From Piscinibacter aquaticus (GTDB lineage Bacteria > Pseudomonadota > Gammaproteobacteria > Burkholderiales > Burkholderiaceae_C), in contig VOPW01000001.1 of NCBI GenBank assembly GCA_007994965.1, forward strand, positions 372,001 through 436,000: 64,000 bases of DNA. Reading direction: 5' to 3'. The notes below the pieces were generated by a model, which was given only the letters and a program-made list of their open reading frames with translations, was not told where the DNA came from and did not search any database. Shown piece after piece: positions 47,543 to 57,599 of this stretch (position 1 is its first letter; every line of letters begins with the position of its first letter). The translations under genes and the position numbers were made by a program.

Positions 47543-49279
47543 TCAGTGGGAATGCGCCGGCACGGCGCGCCGCGGCAGCCGACGAGGAAGTCGAAATCGC
47601 AGCCCTCGTCGGCCTGCGTCACGTGCTCGACATAGAGCTTGCGGTAGCCGGTGGCATCGGCCGGGTCGGGGCGGCGCTGCGCCTGCCACTCGGCCAGGCG
47701 TCGGGCCAGTTCGGCGTCGTCCACCTCCAGGTGCAGCCGGCCGCTGGCGCAGTCGAGCTCGATCCAGTCGCCGCTGCGCACCACCGCCAGCGGGCCGCCC
47801 ATGCGTGCCTCGGGCGCCACGTGCAGCACCACGGTGCCGTAGGCGGTGCCGCTCATGCGCGCGTCGGAGATGCGCACCATGTCGGTCACGCCGCGCGCCA
47901 GCAGCTTGGGCGGCAGGCCCATGTTGCCCACTTCGGCCATGCCGGGGTAGCCCATCGGGCCGCAGTTCTTCAGCACCAGCACCGAGTCGGCGTCGACGTC
48001 GAGATCGGGGTCGGCGATGCGCGCCTTGTAGTCATCGAGGTTCTCGAAGACCACCGCGCGGCCGCGGTGGCGCAGCAGCGCCGGCGTGGCCGCCGAAGGC
48101 TTGAGCACCGCACCGCGCGGCGCGAGGTTGCCGCGCAGCACGCACAGGCCGCCGTCGGCCACCAGCGGCTTGTCCAGCGGCCGGATCACCTCGTCGTCGT
48201 ACTGCGGCGCGTCCTTCACGTTGTCCCACAGGCTCAGGCCGTTGACGGTCAGTGCGCCCGGGTGCGGCAGCAGGCCGGCGTCGCCGAGGCGGCGCAGCAC
48301 CGCGGGCAGGCCGCCGGCGTAATAGAACTCCTCCATCAGGAAGCGGCCCGAGGGCTGCAGGTCGACCAGCGTCGGCGTGCCGCGGCCGATGCGCGTCCAG
48401 TCGTCGAGTTCCAGATCGACGCCGATGCGCCCGGCGATCGCTTTCAGATGGATCACCGCATTGGTCGAGCCGCCGATGGCGGCATTGGTGCGGATGGCGT
48501 TCTCGAAGGCCTCGCGCGTCAGGATGCGCGACAGCCGCAGGTCGTCGAGCGCCATCTGCACGATGCGCACGCCCGACAGGTGCGCGAGCACGTAGCGCCG
48601 CGCGTCCACCGCGGGAATGGCGGCGTTGTGCAGCGTCACGCCCAGCGCCTCGGCCATGCAGGCCATCGTCGAGGCCGTGCCCATGGTGTTGCAGGTGCCC
48701 GCCGAGCGCGACATGCCGGCCTCGGCCGCCATGAAGTCGTGCAGCGTGATCGTGCCGGCCTTCACCTGCTCGGAGAGCTGCCACACCGCGGTGCCGGAGC
48801 CGATGTTGCGGCCCTGGTGCTTGCCGTTGAGCATCGGCCCGCCGCTGACCACGATGGCCGGCACGTCGCAGCTGGCCGCGCCCATCAGCAGCGCGGGCGT
48901 GGTCTTGTCGCAGCCGGCGAGCAGCACCACGGCATCGATCGGGTTGCCCCGGATCGCTTCCTCGACATCCATGCTGGCGAGGTTGCGCGTGAACATCGCG
49001 GTGGGGCGCAGGTTCGATTCGCCGTTGCTGAACACCGGAACTCGACCGGGTAGCCACCGGCTTCGAAGACGCCGCGGCGCACGCGCTCGGCGATCTGCCG
49101 GAAGTGGGCGTTGCAGGGCGTCAGCTCCGACCAGTGTTGCAGATGCCGATGATCGGCTTGCCCTGGAACTCGTGCTCCGGGATGCCCTGGTTCTTCATCC
49201 AGCTCCGGTACATGAAGCCGTTCTTGTCGACCGTGCCGAACCACTCGGCCGATCGGAGTTTGGGTCGGGAAGTGTTCAT
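47543..49279 (-). CDS. IlvD/Edd-family aldonate dehydratase (L-arabonate-type; frame breaks)
   Basis: ATG 49279 (MNTSRPKLRSAEWFG). Break at 49134 is a missing base of CCAGG and restores IGICNTWSELTPCNAHFR; another near 49042 restores YPVEFPVFSNGESNLRPT. Iron-sulfur ligands: C in G-I-C-N-T, VLLAGCDKTTPALLMG and SAGTCNTMGTASTM. Substrate loops GGPMLNGKHQGRNIGSG, AIGGSTNAVIHLKAIAGR, GMAEVGNMGLPPKLL, SDARMSGTAYGTVVLHVAPEA. A lost base near 47560 hides the stop at 47543-47545 (restored end VPAHSH) and makes it read through into the next gene. About 580 residues. It dehydrates pentonates such as L-arabonate to the 2-keto-3-deoxy acid. Confidence 0.88.
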
Positions 49280-49388
49280 GGGCTCCATTAAAGTAATACT
49301 TCTTGCGTTCAATGCACCGGGATAACCCTTAAAGACAGCAAGAAGACGCAATTTTAGTATGACGTTAAATCGATCTGATCCAGGACCC
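49280..49388. promoter_or_regulatory. Divergent promoter/operator region of the sugar island
   Basis: About 109 bp, markedly AT-rich. AAGTAATACTT (49291-49301) is an eleven-base palindrome with a central A. CTTCTTGC (49299-49306) and GCAAGAAG (49338-49345) form an inverted pair 31 bases apart. TTTTAGTATGACG near 49352-49364 resembles a GntR-type half-site (GT/AC core). The gap separates the two operons that share one pathway, so a single regulator, perhaps the FadR-type protein at 43446, could control both. Confidence 0.55.
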
Positions 49389-50155
49389 ATGGACTCCTTC
49401 GCGCGCTATCCCAGCCTCGTCGACCGCAGCGTGCTCGTCACCGGCGGCGCCAGCGGCATCGGCGCGAGCCTGGTCGCGCACTTCGTGGCGCAGGGCGCGC
49501 GCGTCGGCTTTCTCGACATCGAAGACGCGGCGGCTGAAGCGCTCGCGCAAGGCTTGGCCGCCGGTGCGCGCCATGCCCCGGTCTACGTGCGCGCCGACCT
49601 GACCGACATCGCCCGGCTCGATGCCGCGATCGACGAGCTGCGCGGCCGCATCGGGCCGATCGCCGTGCTGCTGAACAACGCCGCCAACGACCGCCGCCAC
49701 TCGATCGACGAGACCACCGTGCCGGGCTGGGATGCCGGCATCGCGGTGAACCTGCGGCACCAGTTCTTCGCCGCCAAGAACGTGGCGGCCGACATGAAGG
49801 CGCAGGGCGGCGGCTCGATCGTCAACTTCGGATCGATCAGCTGGATGCTCAAGCAGGGCGGCATGCCGGTCTACACCACCTCGAAGGCGGCGGTGCAGGG
49901 CCTCACGCGCAGCCGGCGCGCGATCTCGGGCCGTTCAACATCCGCGTCAACACGCTGGTGCCCGGCTGGGTGATGACCGAAAAGCAGCTGCGCCTGTGGG
50001 TGGACGAGCAGGCCCGCGCCGACATCGCGCGCGGCCAGTGCATCGACCGCCCGCTGATGCCTGAGCACATTGCGCGCATGGCGTTGTTCCTCGCGGCCGA
50101 CGACAGTGCGATGTGCACGGCGCAGGATTTCATCGTCGACGGCGGTTGGGCGTGA
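49389..50155 (+). CDS. SDR-family aldose 1-dehydrogenase (one frameshift)
   Basis: ATG 49389 (MDSFARYPSLVDRSVLVTGG); an ATG at 49359 is possible. Nucleotide loop T-G-G-A-S-G-I-G; FLDIED after strand 2, an Asp/Glu suggesting NAD preference; LLNNAANDRR; catalytic Ser in FGSISWML and Tyr/Lys in VYTTSKAAV. Break at 49914/49915 is a missing T in CCTGG, restoring LARDLGPFNIRVNTLVPGWV. Ends MCTAQDFIVDGGWA. About 255 residues. As first gene of the transporter operon, divergent from the aldonate dehydratase, it most likely oxidises L-arabinose, D-xylose or D-galactose to the lactone; the exact sugar is not readable. Confidence 0.82.
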
Positions 50156-50160
50156 AATCG

Positions 50161-51257
50161 ATGCCAGCTGCGTCGATCTCGGTGCGCCCGTTCGGCGTGC
50201 TGGCCGATGGCCGGCGGGTCGACGAATACACGCTCGACAACGGGCGCGGCCATCGGCTGTCGGCCATCAACTACGGCGGCATCGTCACCTCCATCGAGGC
50301 GCCGGATCGCCACGGCCGCAGCGGCAACGTCGTGCTCGGCTTCGACAATCTTCCCGATTACGTCGAGCGCAATCCGCACTTCGGCATGCTGGTCGGGCGT
50401 TATGCGAACCGCATCGCCGGCGCGCGCTTCACGCTCGACGGACGCGAGCACCGGCTTGCCGCCAACGAAGGCGAGAACGTGCTGCACGGCGGGCCGGAAG
50501 GCTTCGGCCGGCGCTGGTGGGCGATCCGCGAGGTGCCGGCCGGCGAGGTCGATGGCGTGGCGATCGATCTGAGCCTGACCAGCGACGACGGCGACCAGGG
50601 CTTCCCCGGCCGGCTCGACGTGAGCGTGCGCTACACGCTCGGCCCCACAGGCAGCTGGCGCGTCGACTACCGCGCCGCATGCGACCGGCCGACGGTGGTC
50701 AACCTCACGCAGCACAGCTACTTCAACCTCGCCGGCAGCGGCAGCGCGCTGGATCACGAGCTGACGCTGCACGCGAGCCGCTTCCTCGAGACCGACGACA
50801 CGCTGATCCCGACGCAAGCGGCCGAGGTGGCCGGCAGCGCCTTCGATTTCCGCCGGCCGCGGCGCATCGCCGAGCGCATCCGCGACGACGATCTCCGCCT
50901 GCGCACCGCGCGCGGCTACGACCACTGCTACCTGCTCGACCGGCCGGCGGGCCGCGAGGGTCTCGTCCACGCCGCACGGCTTGCCGATCCGACCAGCGGC
51001 CGTGTGCTCGACCTCGACACCACCGAGCCCGCGCTGCAGTTCTATTCCGGCAACTTCCTCGATGGCCGCCTGCGCGGCCGGCAGGGGCAGGCCTATCGCC
51101 AGGGCGATGGCGTCTGCCTCGAGACCCAGCATCCCCCGACGCACCGAACCGCGCCGACTTCCCGTCGACCGTGCTGCGCCCGGGCGAGATCTACCAGAGC
51201 ACGACCGTGCATCGATTCGGCGTCGACGCCTCGGCGCCCATAACCCAGGAGACATGA
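50161..51257 (+). CDS. galM: Aldose 1-epimerase (mutarotase; one frame break)
   Basis: ATG 50161; GTG 50152 in the same frame overlaps the SDR stop and is an alternative. Conserved parts: INYGGIVTSIEAPDRHG, VVLGFDNLPDYVERNPHFGMLVGRYANRI, NVLHGGPEGFGRRWW, VNLTQHSYFNLAG (catalytic His), GYDHCYLL and LQFYSGNFLDG (catalytic Glu sits further on in LETQH). Break near 51136, after which NRADFPSTVLRPGEIYQSTTVHRFGV leads to TGA 51255-51257. About 365 residues, no signal peptide. It equilibrates alpha and beta sugars ahead of oxidation. The binding-protein gene follows after three bases. Confidence 0.9.
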
Positions 51258-51260
51258 AGG

Positions 51261-52210
51261 ATGGATTACCAACGTCGAACCGCCGTCGCGGCATTGATCG
51301 CCGCCGGCCTGCCGCTGCCGCTGTGGGCGCAGGGCAAGATCGTGCTCGGCTTCGCGCAGATCGGCGCGGAATCCGAGTGGCGCACCGCAAACTCGGAGTC
51401 GATCAAGGCCTCGGCCAAGGAGCACGGCATCGAGCTGAAGTTCTCCGATGCGCAGCAGAAGCAGGAGAACCAGATCAAGGCGATCCGCTCGTTCATCGCA
51501 CAGAAGGTCGACGTGATCGCCTTCTCGCCGGTGGTGGAGTCGGGCTGGGGCACGGTGCTGCGCGAGGCCAAGGCCGCGAAGATCCCGGTGATCCTGACCG
51601 ACCGCGCCGTCAACGAGAAGGACGATTCGCTGTGGGTCACCTTCATGGGTTCCGACTTCGTCGAGGAAGGCCGCAAGGCCGGCCGCTGGCTGCTCGAGAA
51701 CTACAAGGGCCAGGGCGACGTGAACATCGTCGAGCTGCAGGGCACCGTGGGCTCGGCGCCGGCGATTGACCGCAAGAAGGGCTTCGAGGAGATCATCAGG
51801 CGCAGCCGCGCTTCAAGATCATCCGCTCGCAGACCGGTGACTTCACCCGCGCCAAGGGCAAGGAGGTGATGGAAGCCTTCCTGAAGGCCGAGGGCAAGAA
51901 GATCAACGTGCTCTACGCGCACAACGACGACATGGCCATCGGCGCGATCCAGGCCATCGAGGAAGCCGGCCTGAAGCCCGCGAAGGACATCATCATCATC
52001 TCGATCGACGCGGTGAAGGGTGCCTTCCAGGCCATGATGGCCGGCAAGCTCAACGTCAGCGTCGAGTGCAGCCCGCTGCTCGGCCCGCAGCTGATGCAGG
52101 CCGTCAAGGACCTGAAGGCCGGCAAGACGCTGCCCAAGCGCATCGTCACCGAGGAAGGCATCTTCCCGATGGAAACCGCCGCGGCGGAGTTCCCCAAGCG
52201 CAAGTACTGA
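51261..52210 (+). CDS. ytfQ: YtfQ-like sugar-binding protein of an ABC importer (one frame break)
   Basis: ATG 51261. Signal peptide ([21 protein letters not shown]), then [24 protein letters not shown], the typical start of galactofuranose-binding YtfQ. Other conserved parts: [99 protein letters not shown]. Break near 51800: one missing A would give [19 protein letters not shown]. About 317 residues. Its partners YtfR, YtfT and YjfF are encoded 4-8 kb further on in the same operon, separated from it by another importer. Confidence 0.88.
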
Positions 52211-52288
52211 ACGAAGTGAACGGATCCCCGCCGCGGGCCCGAATGCGCCGGGCTCGCGGTGCCATAACGACAAACGAGGAGACAAGCG

Positions 52289-53350
52289 ATGAATGCATGG
52301 AACCGCCGCCGCGCGCTCGCCGTGGCCGCACTGGCCGCCTGGGCGCCCTTTGCGCTGGCGCAGGACAAGGGCACGGTGGGCATCGCGATGCCGACGAAGA
52401 GCTCGGCCCGCTGGATCGCCGACGGCGACAACATGGTCAAGGTGTTCAGGAGAAGGGCTACAAGACCGACCTCCAGTACGCCGACGACGACATCCCGAAC
52501 CAGCTCGCGCAGGTCGAGAACATGATCACCAAAGGGGTGAAGGTTCTCGTGATCGCGGCGATCGATGGCACCACCTTGTCCGGCGCACTGCAAAAGGCGG
52601 CCGACAAGGGCGTGAAGGTCATCGCCTACGACCGCCTGATCCGCGGCTCGAAGAACGTCGACTACTACACCACCTTCGACAACTTCCAGGTCGGCGTGCT
52701 GCAGGCGAATTCGATCGTCGACAAGCTCGGCCTGAAGCAGGGCAAGGGCCCCTTCAACATCGAGCTGTTCGGCGGTTCCCCCGACGACAACAACGCCTTC
52801 TTCTTCTACGACGGCGCGATGTCGGTGCTCAAGCCGTACATCGACGGCGGCAAGCTCGTGGTGCGCAGCAAGCAGATGGGCATGGACAAGGTCGGCACGC
52901 TGCGCTGGGACGGTGCGGTGGCGCAGGCGCGCATGGACAACCTGCTGTCCGCCTTCTACGGCAAGGAGAAGGTGCATGCGGTGCTGAGCCCGTACGACGG
53001 CCTGTCGATCGGCATCCTGTCCTCGCTCAAGGGCGTGGGCTACTGCACGGCGGCGCAGCCCTGCCCGGTGGTCAGCGGCCAGGATGCCGAGATCCCGTCG
53101 GTCAAGTCGATGCTGAAGGGCGAGCAGTACTCCACCGTGTTCAAGGACACGCGCGACCGCCCGCGTCACCGCCAACCTGGTCGATGCGGTGCTGTCCGGC
53201 AAGACGCCGGAGATCAACGACACCAAGACCTACAACAACGGCGTGAAGGTGGTGCCGAGCTACCTGCTGAAGCCGGTGGCGGTCGATTCGAGCAACTGGA
53301 AGCAAGTGCTGGTCGACAGCGGCTACTACAAGGAAAGCCAGCTGAAGTAA
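52289..53350 (+). CDS. chvE: ChvE-type multiple-sugar-binding protein (two frame breaks)
   Basis: ATG 52289. Signal peptide ([16 protein letters not shown]), then [23 protein letters not shown], the ChvE signature. Break at 52447 is a missing C of TTCCAGGAG and restores [22 protein letters not shown]. Nearly every stretch matches Agrobacterium ChvE as I remember it: [61 protein letters not shown]. Break at 53158 loses two bases of CCTGG and restores [15 protein letters not shown]. Ends GYYKESQLK at TAA 53350. About 354 residues. ChvE binds arabinose, glucose, galactose, fucose and xylose and works with GguA/GguB, encoded next. Confidence 0.92.
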
Positions 53351-53354
53351 GCCC

Positions 53355-54893
53355 GTGGACACCTTGCTCGAGATGCGCGGCATCACCAAGCGCTTTCCTG
53401 GTGTGACCGCGCTGTCGGACGTGAACCTCAGTGTTCGCGCCGGCGAGATCCATGCCCTGGTCGGCGAGAACGGCGCGGGCAAGTCGACGCTGATGAAGGT
53501 GCTGTCGGGTGTCTACCCGCACCCGCAGTACGAGGGCGAGATCCGCTTCCAGGGGCAGGAGCGGCGCTTCTCGGGCATCCACGACAGCGAACAGCTCGGC
53601 ATCATCATCATCCACCAGGAGCTGGCGCTGGTGCCCTTGCTCTCGATCGCCGAGAACGTCTTTCTCGGCAACGAGCCGGCCCGCCATGGCGTGATCGACT
53701 GGGCGGTGGCGCATCGCCGCACGCGCGAGCTGCTCGCCAAGGTGGGCCTGAAGGAGTCGCCGTCGACGCTGATCACCGACATCGGCGTGGGCAAGCAGCA
53801 GCTGGTCGAGATCGCCAAGGCGCTGGCCAAGGACGTCAAGCTGCTGATCCTCGACGAGCCGACGGCCAGCCTCAACGAGCACGACAGCGAAGCGCTGCTG
53901 CAGCTGCTGCTGGAGCTGAAGCAGCAGGGCATCACCTGCATCCTGATCTCGCACAAGCTCAACGAGATCGCCAAGGTCGCGGATGCGATCACCGTGCTGC
54001 GTGACGGCTCGACCATCACCACCATCGACTGCCGCGACCGGGCGCTGAGCGGCCCGGCCAGCGAAGACCTGATCATCCGCGCGATGGTCGGCCGCGAGAT
54101 GGCCGACCGCTACCCGAAGCGCACGCCCAAGATCGGCGAGCCGGTCTTCGAGCTGCGCGACTGGCGCGTCTTCCACCCGCTGCACCACGAGCGCGAGGTG
54201 GTCAAGGGCGTCAACCTGACGGTGCGCCGCGGCGAGATCGTCGGCATCGCGGGCCTCATGGGCGCCGGCCGCACGGAGCTGGCGATGAGCGTGTTCGGCC
54301 ACTCGTACGGCCACCGCATCAGCGGCAGCGTGCGCATGCACGGCCGCGAGGTCGACACCAGCACGGTGGGCAAGGCGGTGGCGCAGGGCATCGCCTACGT
54401 CACCGAAGACCGCAAGTCGCTCGGGCTGGTGCTCGACGACAGCATCGCCCACAACACCAGCCTGGCGAACCTGAAGGGCGTGTCGCGCCGCGGCGTGATC
54501 GACGAGGGCCGCGAGCACGCGGTGGCCAACGACTTCCGCCAGCGCCTGGCCACGCGCTGCGCCGGCGTGCACCAGCCGGTGGTCAACCTCTCCGGCGGCA
54601 ACCAGCAGAAGGTGGTGCTGGCCAAGTGGCTGTTCGCCGACCCGACGCTGCTGATCCTCGACGAGCCGACGCGCGGCATCGACGTCGGCGCCAAGTTCGA
54701 GATCTACACCTTGATCGCACGCACGGCGGCCGAAGGCCGCAGCATCCTGATGATCTCCTCGGAGATGCCGGAGCTGCTGGGCATGTGCGATCGCATCCAC
54801 GTGATGAACGAAGGCGAATTCGTCGCCGAGTTCGAAGCCGCCGAGGCCACGCAGGAGAAGATCATGCGCGCCATCGTGAAGGCCGCCGCCTGA
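53355..54893 (+). CDS. gguA: Sugar ABC importer ATPase (GguA/MmsA type)
   Basis: 512 residues, intact, from GTG 53355, four bases after chvE. Two ATPase halves, as usual in this subfamily. Half 1: [16 protein letters not shown] (Walker A), [10 protein letters not shown], signature-like [25 protein letters not shown] (Walker B). Half 2: [16 protein letters not shown] (degenerate Walker A), [49 protein letters not shown]. The H-loop is present as [14 protein letters not shown]. Matches the multiple-monosaccharide transporter ATPase. Cytoplasmic partner of GguB. Confidence 0.95.
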   Translation: MDTLLEMRGITKRFPGVTALSDVNLSVRAGEIHALVGENGAGKSTLMKVLSGVYPHPQYEGEIRFQGQERRFSGIHDSEQLGIIIIHQELALVPLLSIAENVFLGNEPARHGVIDWAVAHRRTRELLAKVGLKESPSTLITDIGVGKQQLVEIAKALAKDVKLLILDEPTASLNEHDSEALLQLLLELKQQGITCILISHKLNEIAKVADAITVLRDGSTITTIDCRDRALSGPASEDLIIRAMVGREMADRYPKRTPKIGEPVFELRDWRVFHPLHHEREVVKGVNLTVRRGEIVGIAGLMGAGRTELAMSVFGHSYGHRISGSVRMHGREVDTSTVGKAVAQGIAYVTEDRKSLGLVLDDSIAHNTSLANLKGVSRRGVIDEGREHAVANDFRQRLATRCAGVHQPVVNLSGGNQQKVVLAKWLFADPTLLILDEPTRGIDVGAKFEIYTLIARTAAEGRSILMISSEMPELLGMCDRIHVMNEGEFVAEFEAAEATQEKIMRAIVKAAA

Positions 54894-54904
54894 GACCCGA
54901 CATC

Positions 54905-56098
54905 ATGGAACGGACGATCCCCCAGAGCGCCACTTCACGCGGCCACAACGCCGCCCACTTCCTGAAGCAGCACCTGCGCGAGTACGGCATGCTGCTGTCG
55001 CTCGTGGCGATCATGGTCTTCTTCCAGGTGATGACCGACGGCACGCTGCTGCAGCCGCTGAACCTGACCAACCTGGTGCTGCAGAACAGCTACATCGTCA
55101 TCATGGCGCTGGGCATGCTGCTGGTCATCGTGGCCGGCCACATCGACCTGTCGGTCGGCTCGGTGTGCGGCTTCATCGGCGCGCTGGCGGCGGTGCTGAT
55201 GGTGCAGCACGAGTGGCACTTCGTGCCGGCCACCATCGTGTGCCTGCTGTGCGGCGCGCTCATCGGCGCGGCGCAGGGCTGGTTCGTCGCCTACTTCCGC
55301 ATTCCGTCGTTCATCGTCACGCTCGCCGGCATGCTGGTGTTCAAGGGCCTGGCGCTGGCGCTGCTGGCGGGGCAGTCGGTCGGGCCCTTCCCGGAGGCCT
55401 TCCAGCGCCTGAGCTCGGGTTTCATCCCCGATCCGCTCGGCGGCGCGGAACTGCGCCTGAGCTCGCTGCTGCTCGGCGCCGGCGTGGCGGCGGCGATGGT
55501 GGTGGCGGGCTGGCGCGCGCGCAGCAACCAGCGGCTGCATGGCATGGACACCGAGCCGGCGGTGCTGTTCGCGGCGCGCAACGCGGTGTTCGCCGCGATC
55601 ATCCTCGCGCTGTCGTGGCTGCTGGCCACCTACAAGGGCTTGCCCAACGTGCTGATCATCATGTTCGTGCTGATGGTGGCCTACGACTTCGTCACCACGC
55701 GCACCACCGTCGGCCGGTGCATCTATGCGCTGGGCGGCAACGAGAAGGCGGCGCGGCTGTCGGGCATCAAGACCGAGCGCCTGGCCTTCCTGACCTTCGT
55801 GAACATGGGCGTGCTGGCGGCACTGGCCGGGCTGGTGTTCGCCGCACGGCTCAATACCGCCACGCCCAAGGCCGGCCTGGGCTTCGAGCTCGACGTGATC
55901 GCCGCCTGCTTCATCGGCGGTGCCTCGGCCTCCGGCGGCGTCGGCAAGGTGATGGGCGCGGTGATCGGCGCCTTCGTGATGGGCGTGATGAACAACGGCA
56001 TGTCCATCCTCGGCATCGGCATCGACTACCAGCAGGTCATCAAGGGCCTGGTGCTGCTGGCCGCCGTGTGCCTGGACGTCTACAACCGGAGCAAGTGA
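54905..56098 (+). CDS. gguB: Sugar ABC importer permease (GguB/MmsB type)
   Basis: 397 residues, intact, from ATG 54905. About ten membrane helices. Signature parts of this permease family: IVIMALGMLLVIVAGHIDLSVGSVCGFIGAL, FIVTLAGMLVFKGLALALLAGQSVGPFP, RTTVGRCIYALGGNEKAARLSGIKTERL, FELDVIAACFIGGASASGGVGKVMGAVIGAFVMGVMNNGMS. The E-A-A-like loop for ATPase contact is within GGNEKAARLSGI. It sits 11 bases after gguA and 4 bases before ytfR, so the two importers share one mRNA. Confidence 0.95.
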   Translation: MERTIPQSATSRGHNAAHFLKQHLREYGMLLSLVAIMVFFQVMTDGTLLQPLNLTNLVLQNSYIVIMALGMLLVIVAGHIDLSVGSVCGFIGALAAVLMVQHEWHFVPATIVCLLCGALIGAAQGWFVAYFRIPSFIVTLAGMLVFKGLALALLAGQSVGPFPEAFQRLSSGFIPDPLGGAELRLSSLLLGAGVAAAMVVAGWRARSNQRLHGMDTEPAVLFAARNAVFAAIILALSWLLATYKGLPNVLIIMFVLMVAYDFVTTRTTVGRCIYALGGNEKAARLSGIKTERLAFLTFVNMGVLAALAGLVFAARLNTATPKAGLGFELDVIAACFIGGASASGGVGKVMGAVIGAFVMGVMNNGMSILGIGIDYQQVIKGLVLLAAVCLDVYNRSK

Positions 56099-56102
56099 GG
56101 CC

Positions 56103-57599
56103 ATGCTGAAGCTCGCGGGCATCACCAAGCGCTTTCTCGGCGTGCAGGCACTGCGCGACGTGGCGCTGCACCTGCGCGCCGGCGAAGTGCATGCGCTGAT
56201 GGGGCAGAACGGCGCCGGCAAGTCAACGCTGATCAAGGTGATGACCGGCGTGCACCGTGCCGATGCCGGACAGATGACGCTGGCGGGCGCCGAGGTGCAG
56301 CCGCGCTCCACGGCCGATGCGCAGGCGCTGGGCATCAGCACCGTCTACCAGGAAGTGAACCTGTGCCCGAACCTCTCGGTGGCGGAGAACATCTTCGCCG
56401 GGCGCTACCCGCGCCGCGGCGCGGCGGGGCTGTGGCGCATCGACGGTTCGGCGATGGCGGCCGGTGCGAAGGAGCTGCTGGCGCGGCTCAGCCTGGACAT
56501 CGACGTGACGCGGCTGCTGTCGAGCTACCCGGTCGCGGTGCAGCAGATGGTGGCGATCGCGCGCGCGATCGGCGTCGATGCGAAGGTGCTGATCCTCGAC
56601 GAACCGACCTCCAGCCTCGACGAGCAGGAGGTCGAGCGCCTGTTCGAGGTGCTGCGGCGGCTGCGCGCGCAGGGCATGGCGATCCTGTTCGTCACCCACT
56701 TTCTCGAGCAGGTGTATGCGATCGCCGACCGCATCACCGTGCTGCGCAACGGCGAGTTCGTCGGCGAGTGGCCGGCGGCCGAACTGCCGGCGGCGGCGCT
56801 GATCACCGCGATGGTCGGCCGTGAACTGAGTGCGCAGGCCGGCCGCCACGATGGCGCGGGTGCCGCCACCGGCGAGCCGGTGCTGCAGGCCAGCGGCCTG
56901 GGCCGGCGCGGGCAGCTGCAGCCGCTGGATCTGACGATCCGCCGCGGCGAGGTGGTCGGTGTCGGCGGGCTGCTGGGCTCCGGCCGCACCGAACTCGCGC
57001 GCTTGCTCTTCGGCCTGGACCGCCCCGATGCCGGCGAGCTGCAGGTCGGCGGGCGACCGGTGCGCTTCGACACCCCGGTGGCCGCCATCCGCCACGGCCT
57101 GGCGATGTGCCCGGAAGAGCGCAAGCACGACGGCATCGTCGCCGATCTGTCGGTGCGCGAGAACATCGCGCTGGCGCTGCAGGCGCGGCAGGGGCTGTGG
57201 CCGCGGCTGTCGCTGGCGCGGCAGCGCGAGCTTGCCGAGCGCTACGTGGCTGCGCTGGGTATCAAGACCGCCGACATCGAGACGCCGGTGGCGCAGCTGT
57301 CCGGCGGCAACCAGCAGAAGGTGGTGCTGGCGCGCTGGCTGGCCACGCAGCCGCGGCTGCTGATCCTCGACGAACCGACGCGCGGCATCGACGTGGCCGC
57401 CAAGCAGGAAATCATGAACCAGATCCTCGCGTTGGCCCGGGACGGGCTGGCGGTGCTCTTCATCTCCTCCGAGATGGAGGAAGTCGTGCGCGTGTCGAAC
57501 CGCATCGTCGTGCTGCGTGATCGCGCCAAGGTCGGCGAACTGCCGGGCAGCAGCTCCGAGCAGGACGTGTTCCACCTCATCGCTGCCGGTACCGCATGA
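56103..57599 (+). CDS. ytfR: Sugar ABC importer ATPase YtfR
   Basis: 498 residues, intact, from ATG 56103. Half 1: [19 protein letters not shown] (Walker A), VYQEVNLCPNLSVAENIFAG (the phrase typical of YtfR rather than XylG or RbsA), VAVQQMVAIARAI, VLILDEPTSSLDEQE. Half 2: [67 protein letters not shown]. It energises YtfT/YjfF with YtfQ as binding protein, presumably for furanose forms of galactose or arabinose. Overlaps ytfT by four bases (ATGA). Confidence 0.93.
   Translation: MLKLAGITKRFLGVQALRDVALHLRAGEVHALMGQNGAGKSTLIKVMTGVHRADAGQMTLAGAEVQPRSTADAQALGISTVYQEVNLCPNLSVAENIFAGRYPRRGAAGLWRIDGSAMAAGAKELLARLSLDIDVTRLLSSYPVAVQQMVAIARAIGVDAKVLILDEPTSSLDEQEVERLFEVLRRLRAQGMAILFVTHFLEQVYAIADRITVLRNGEFVGEWPAAELPAAALITAMVGRELSAQAGRHDGAGAATGEPVLQASGLGRRGQLQPLDLTIRRGEVVGVGGLLGSGRTELARLLFGLDRPDAGELQVGGRPVRFDTPVAAIRHGLAMCPEERKHDGIVADLSVRENIALALQARQGLWPRLSLARQRELAERYVAALGIKTADIETPVAQLSGGNQQKVVLARWLATQPRLLILDEPTRGIDVAAKQEIMNQILALARDGLAVLFISSEMEEVVRVSNRIVVLRDRAKVGELPGSSSEQDVFHLIAAGTA

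Noticed and set aside
46599..49035. Apparent in-frame fusion of the IlvD-type dehydratase with the keto-deoxy-arabonate dehydratase
   Set aside because: The dehydratase tail becomes non-family sequence (APCRRIPTD) just before the next ATG. Restoring one base near 47560 gives the normal ending VPAHSH and a TGA at 47543-47545, so the fusion is a frame error.
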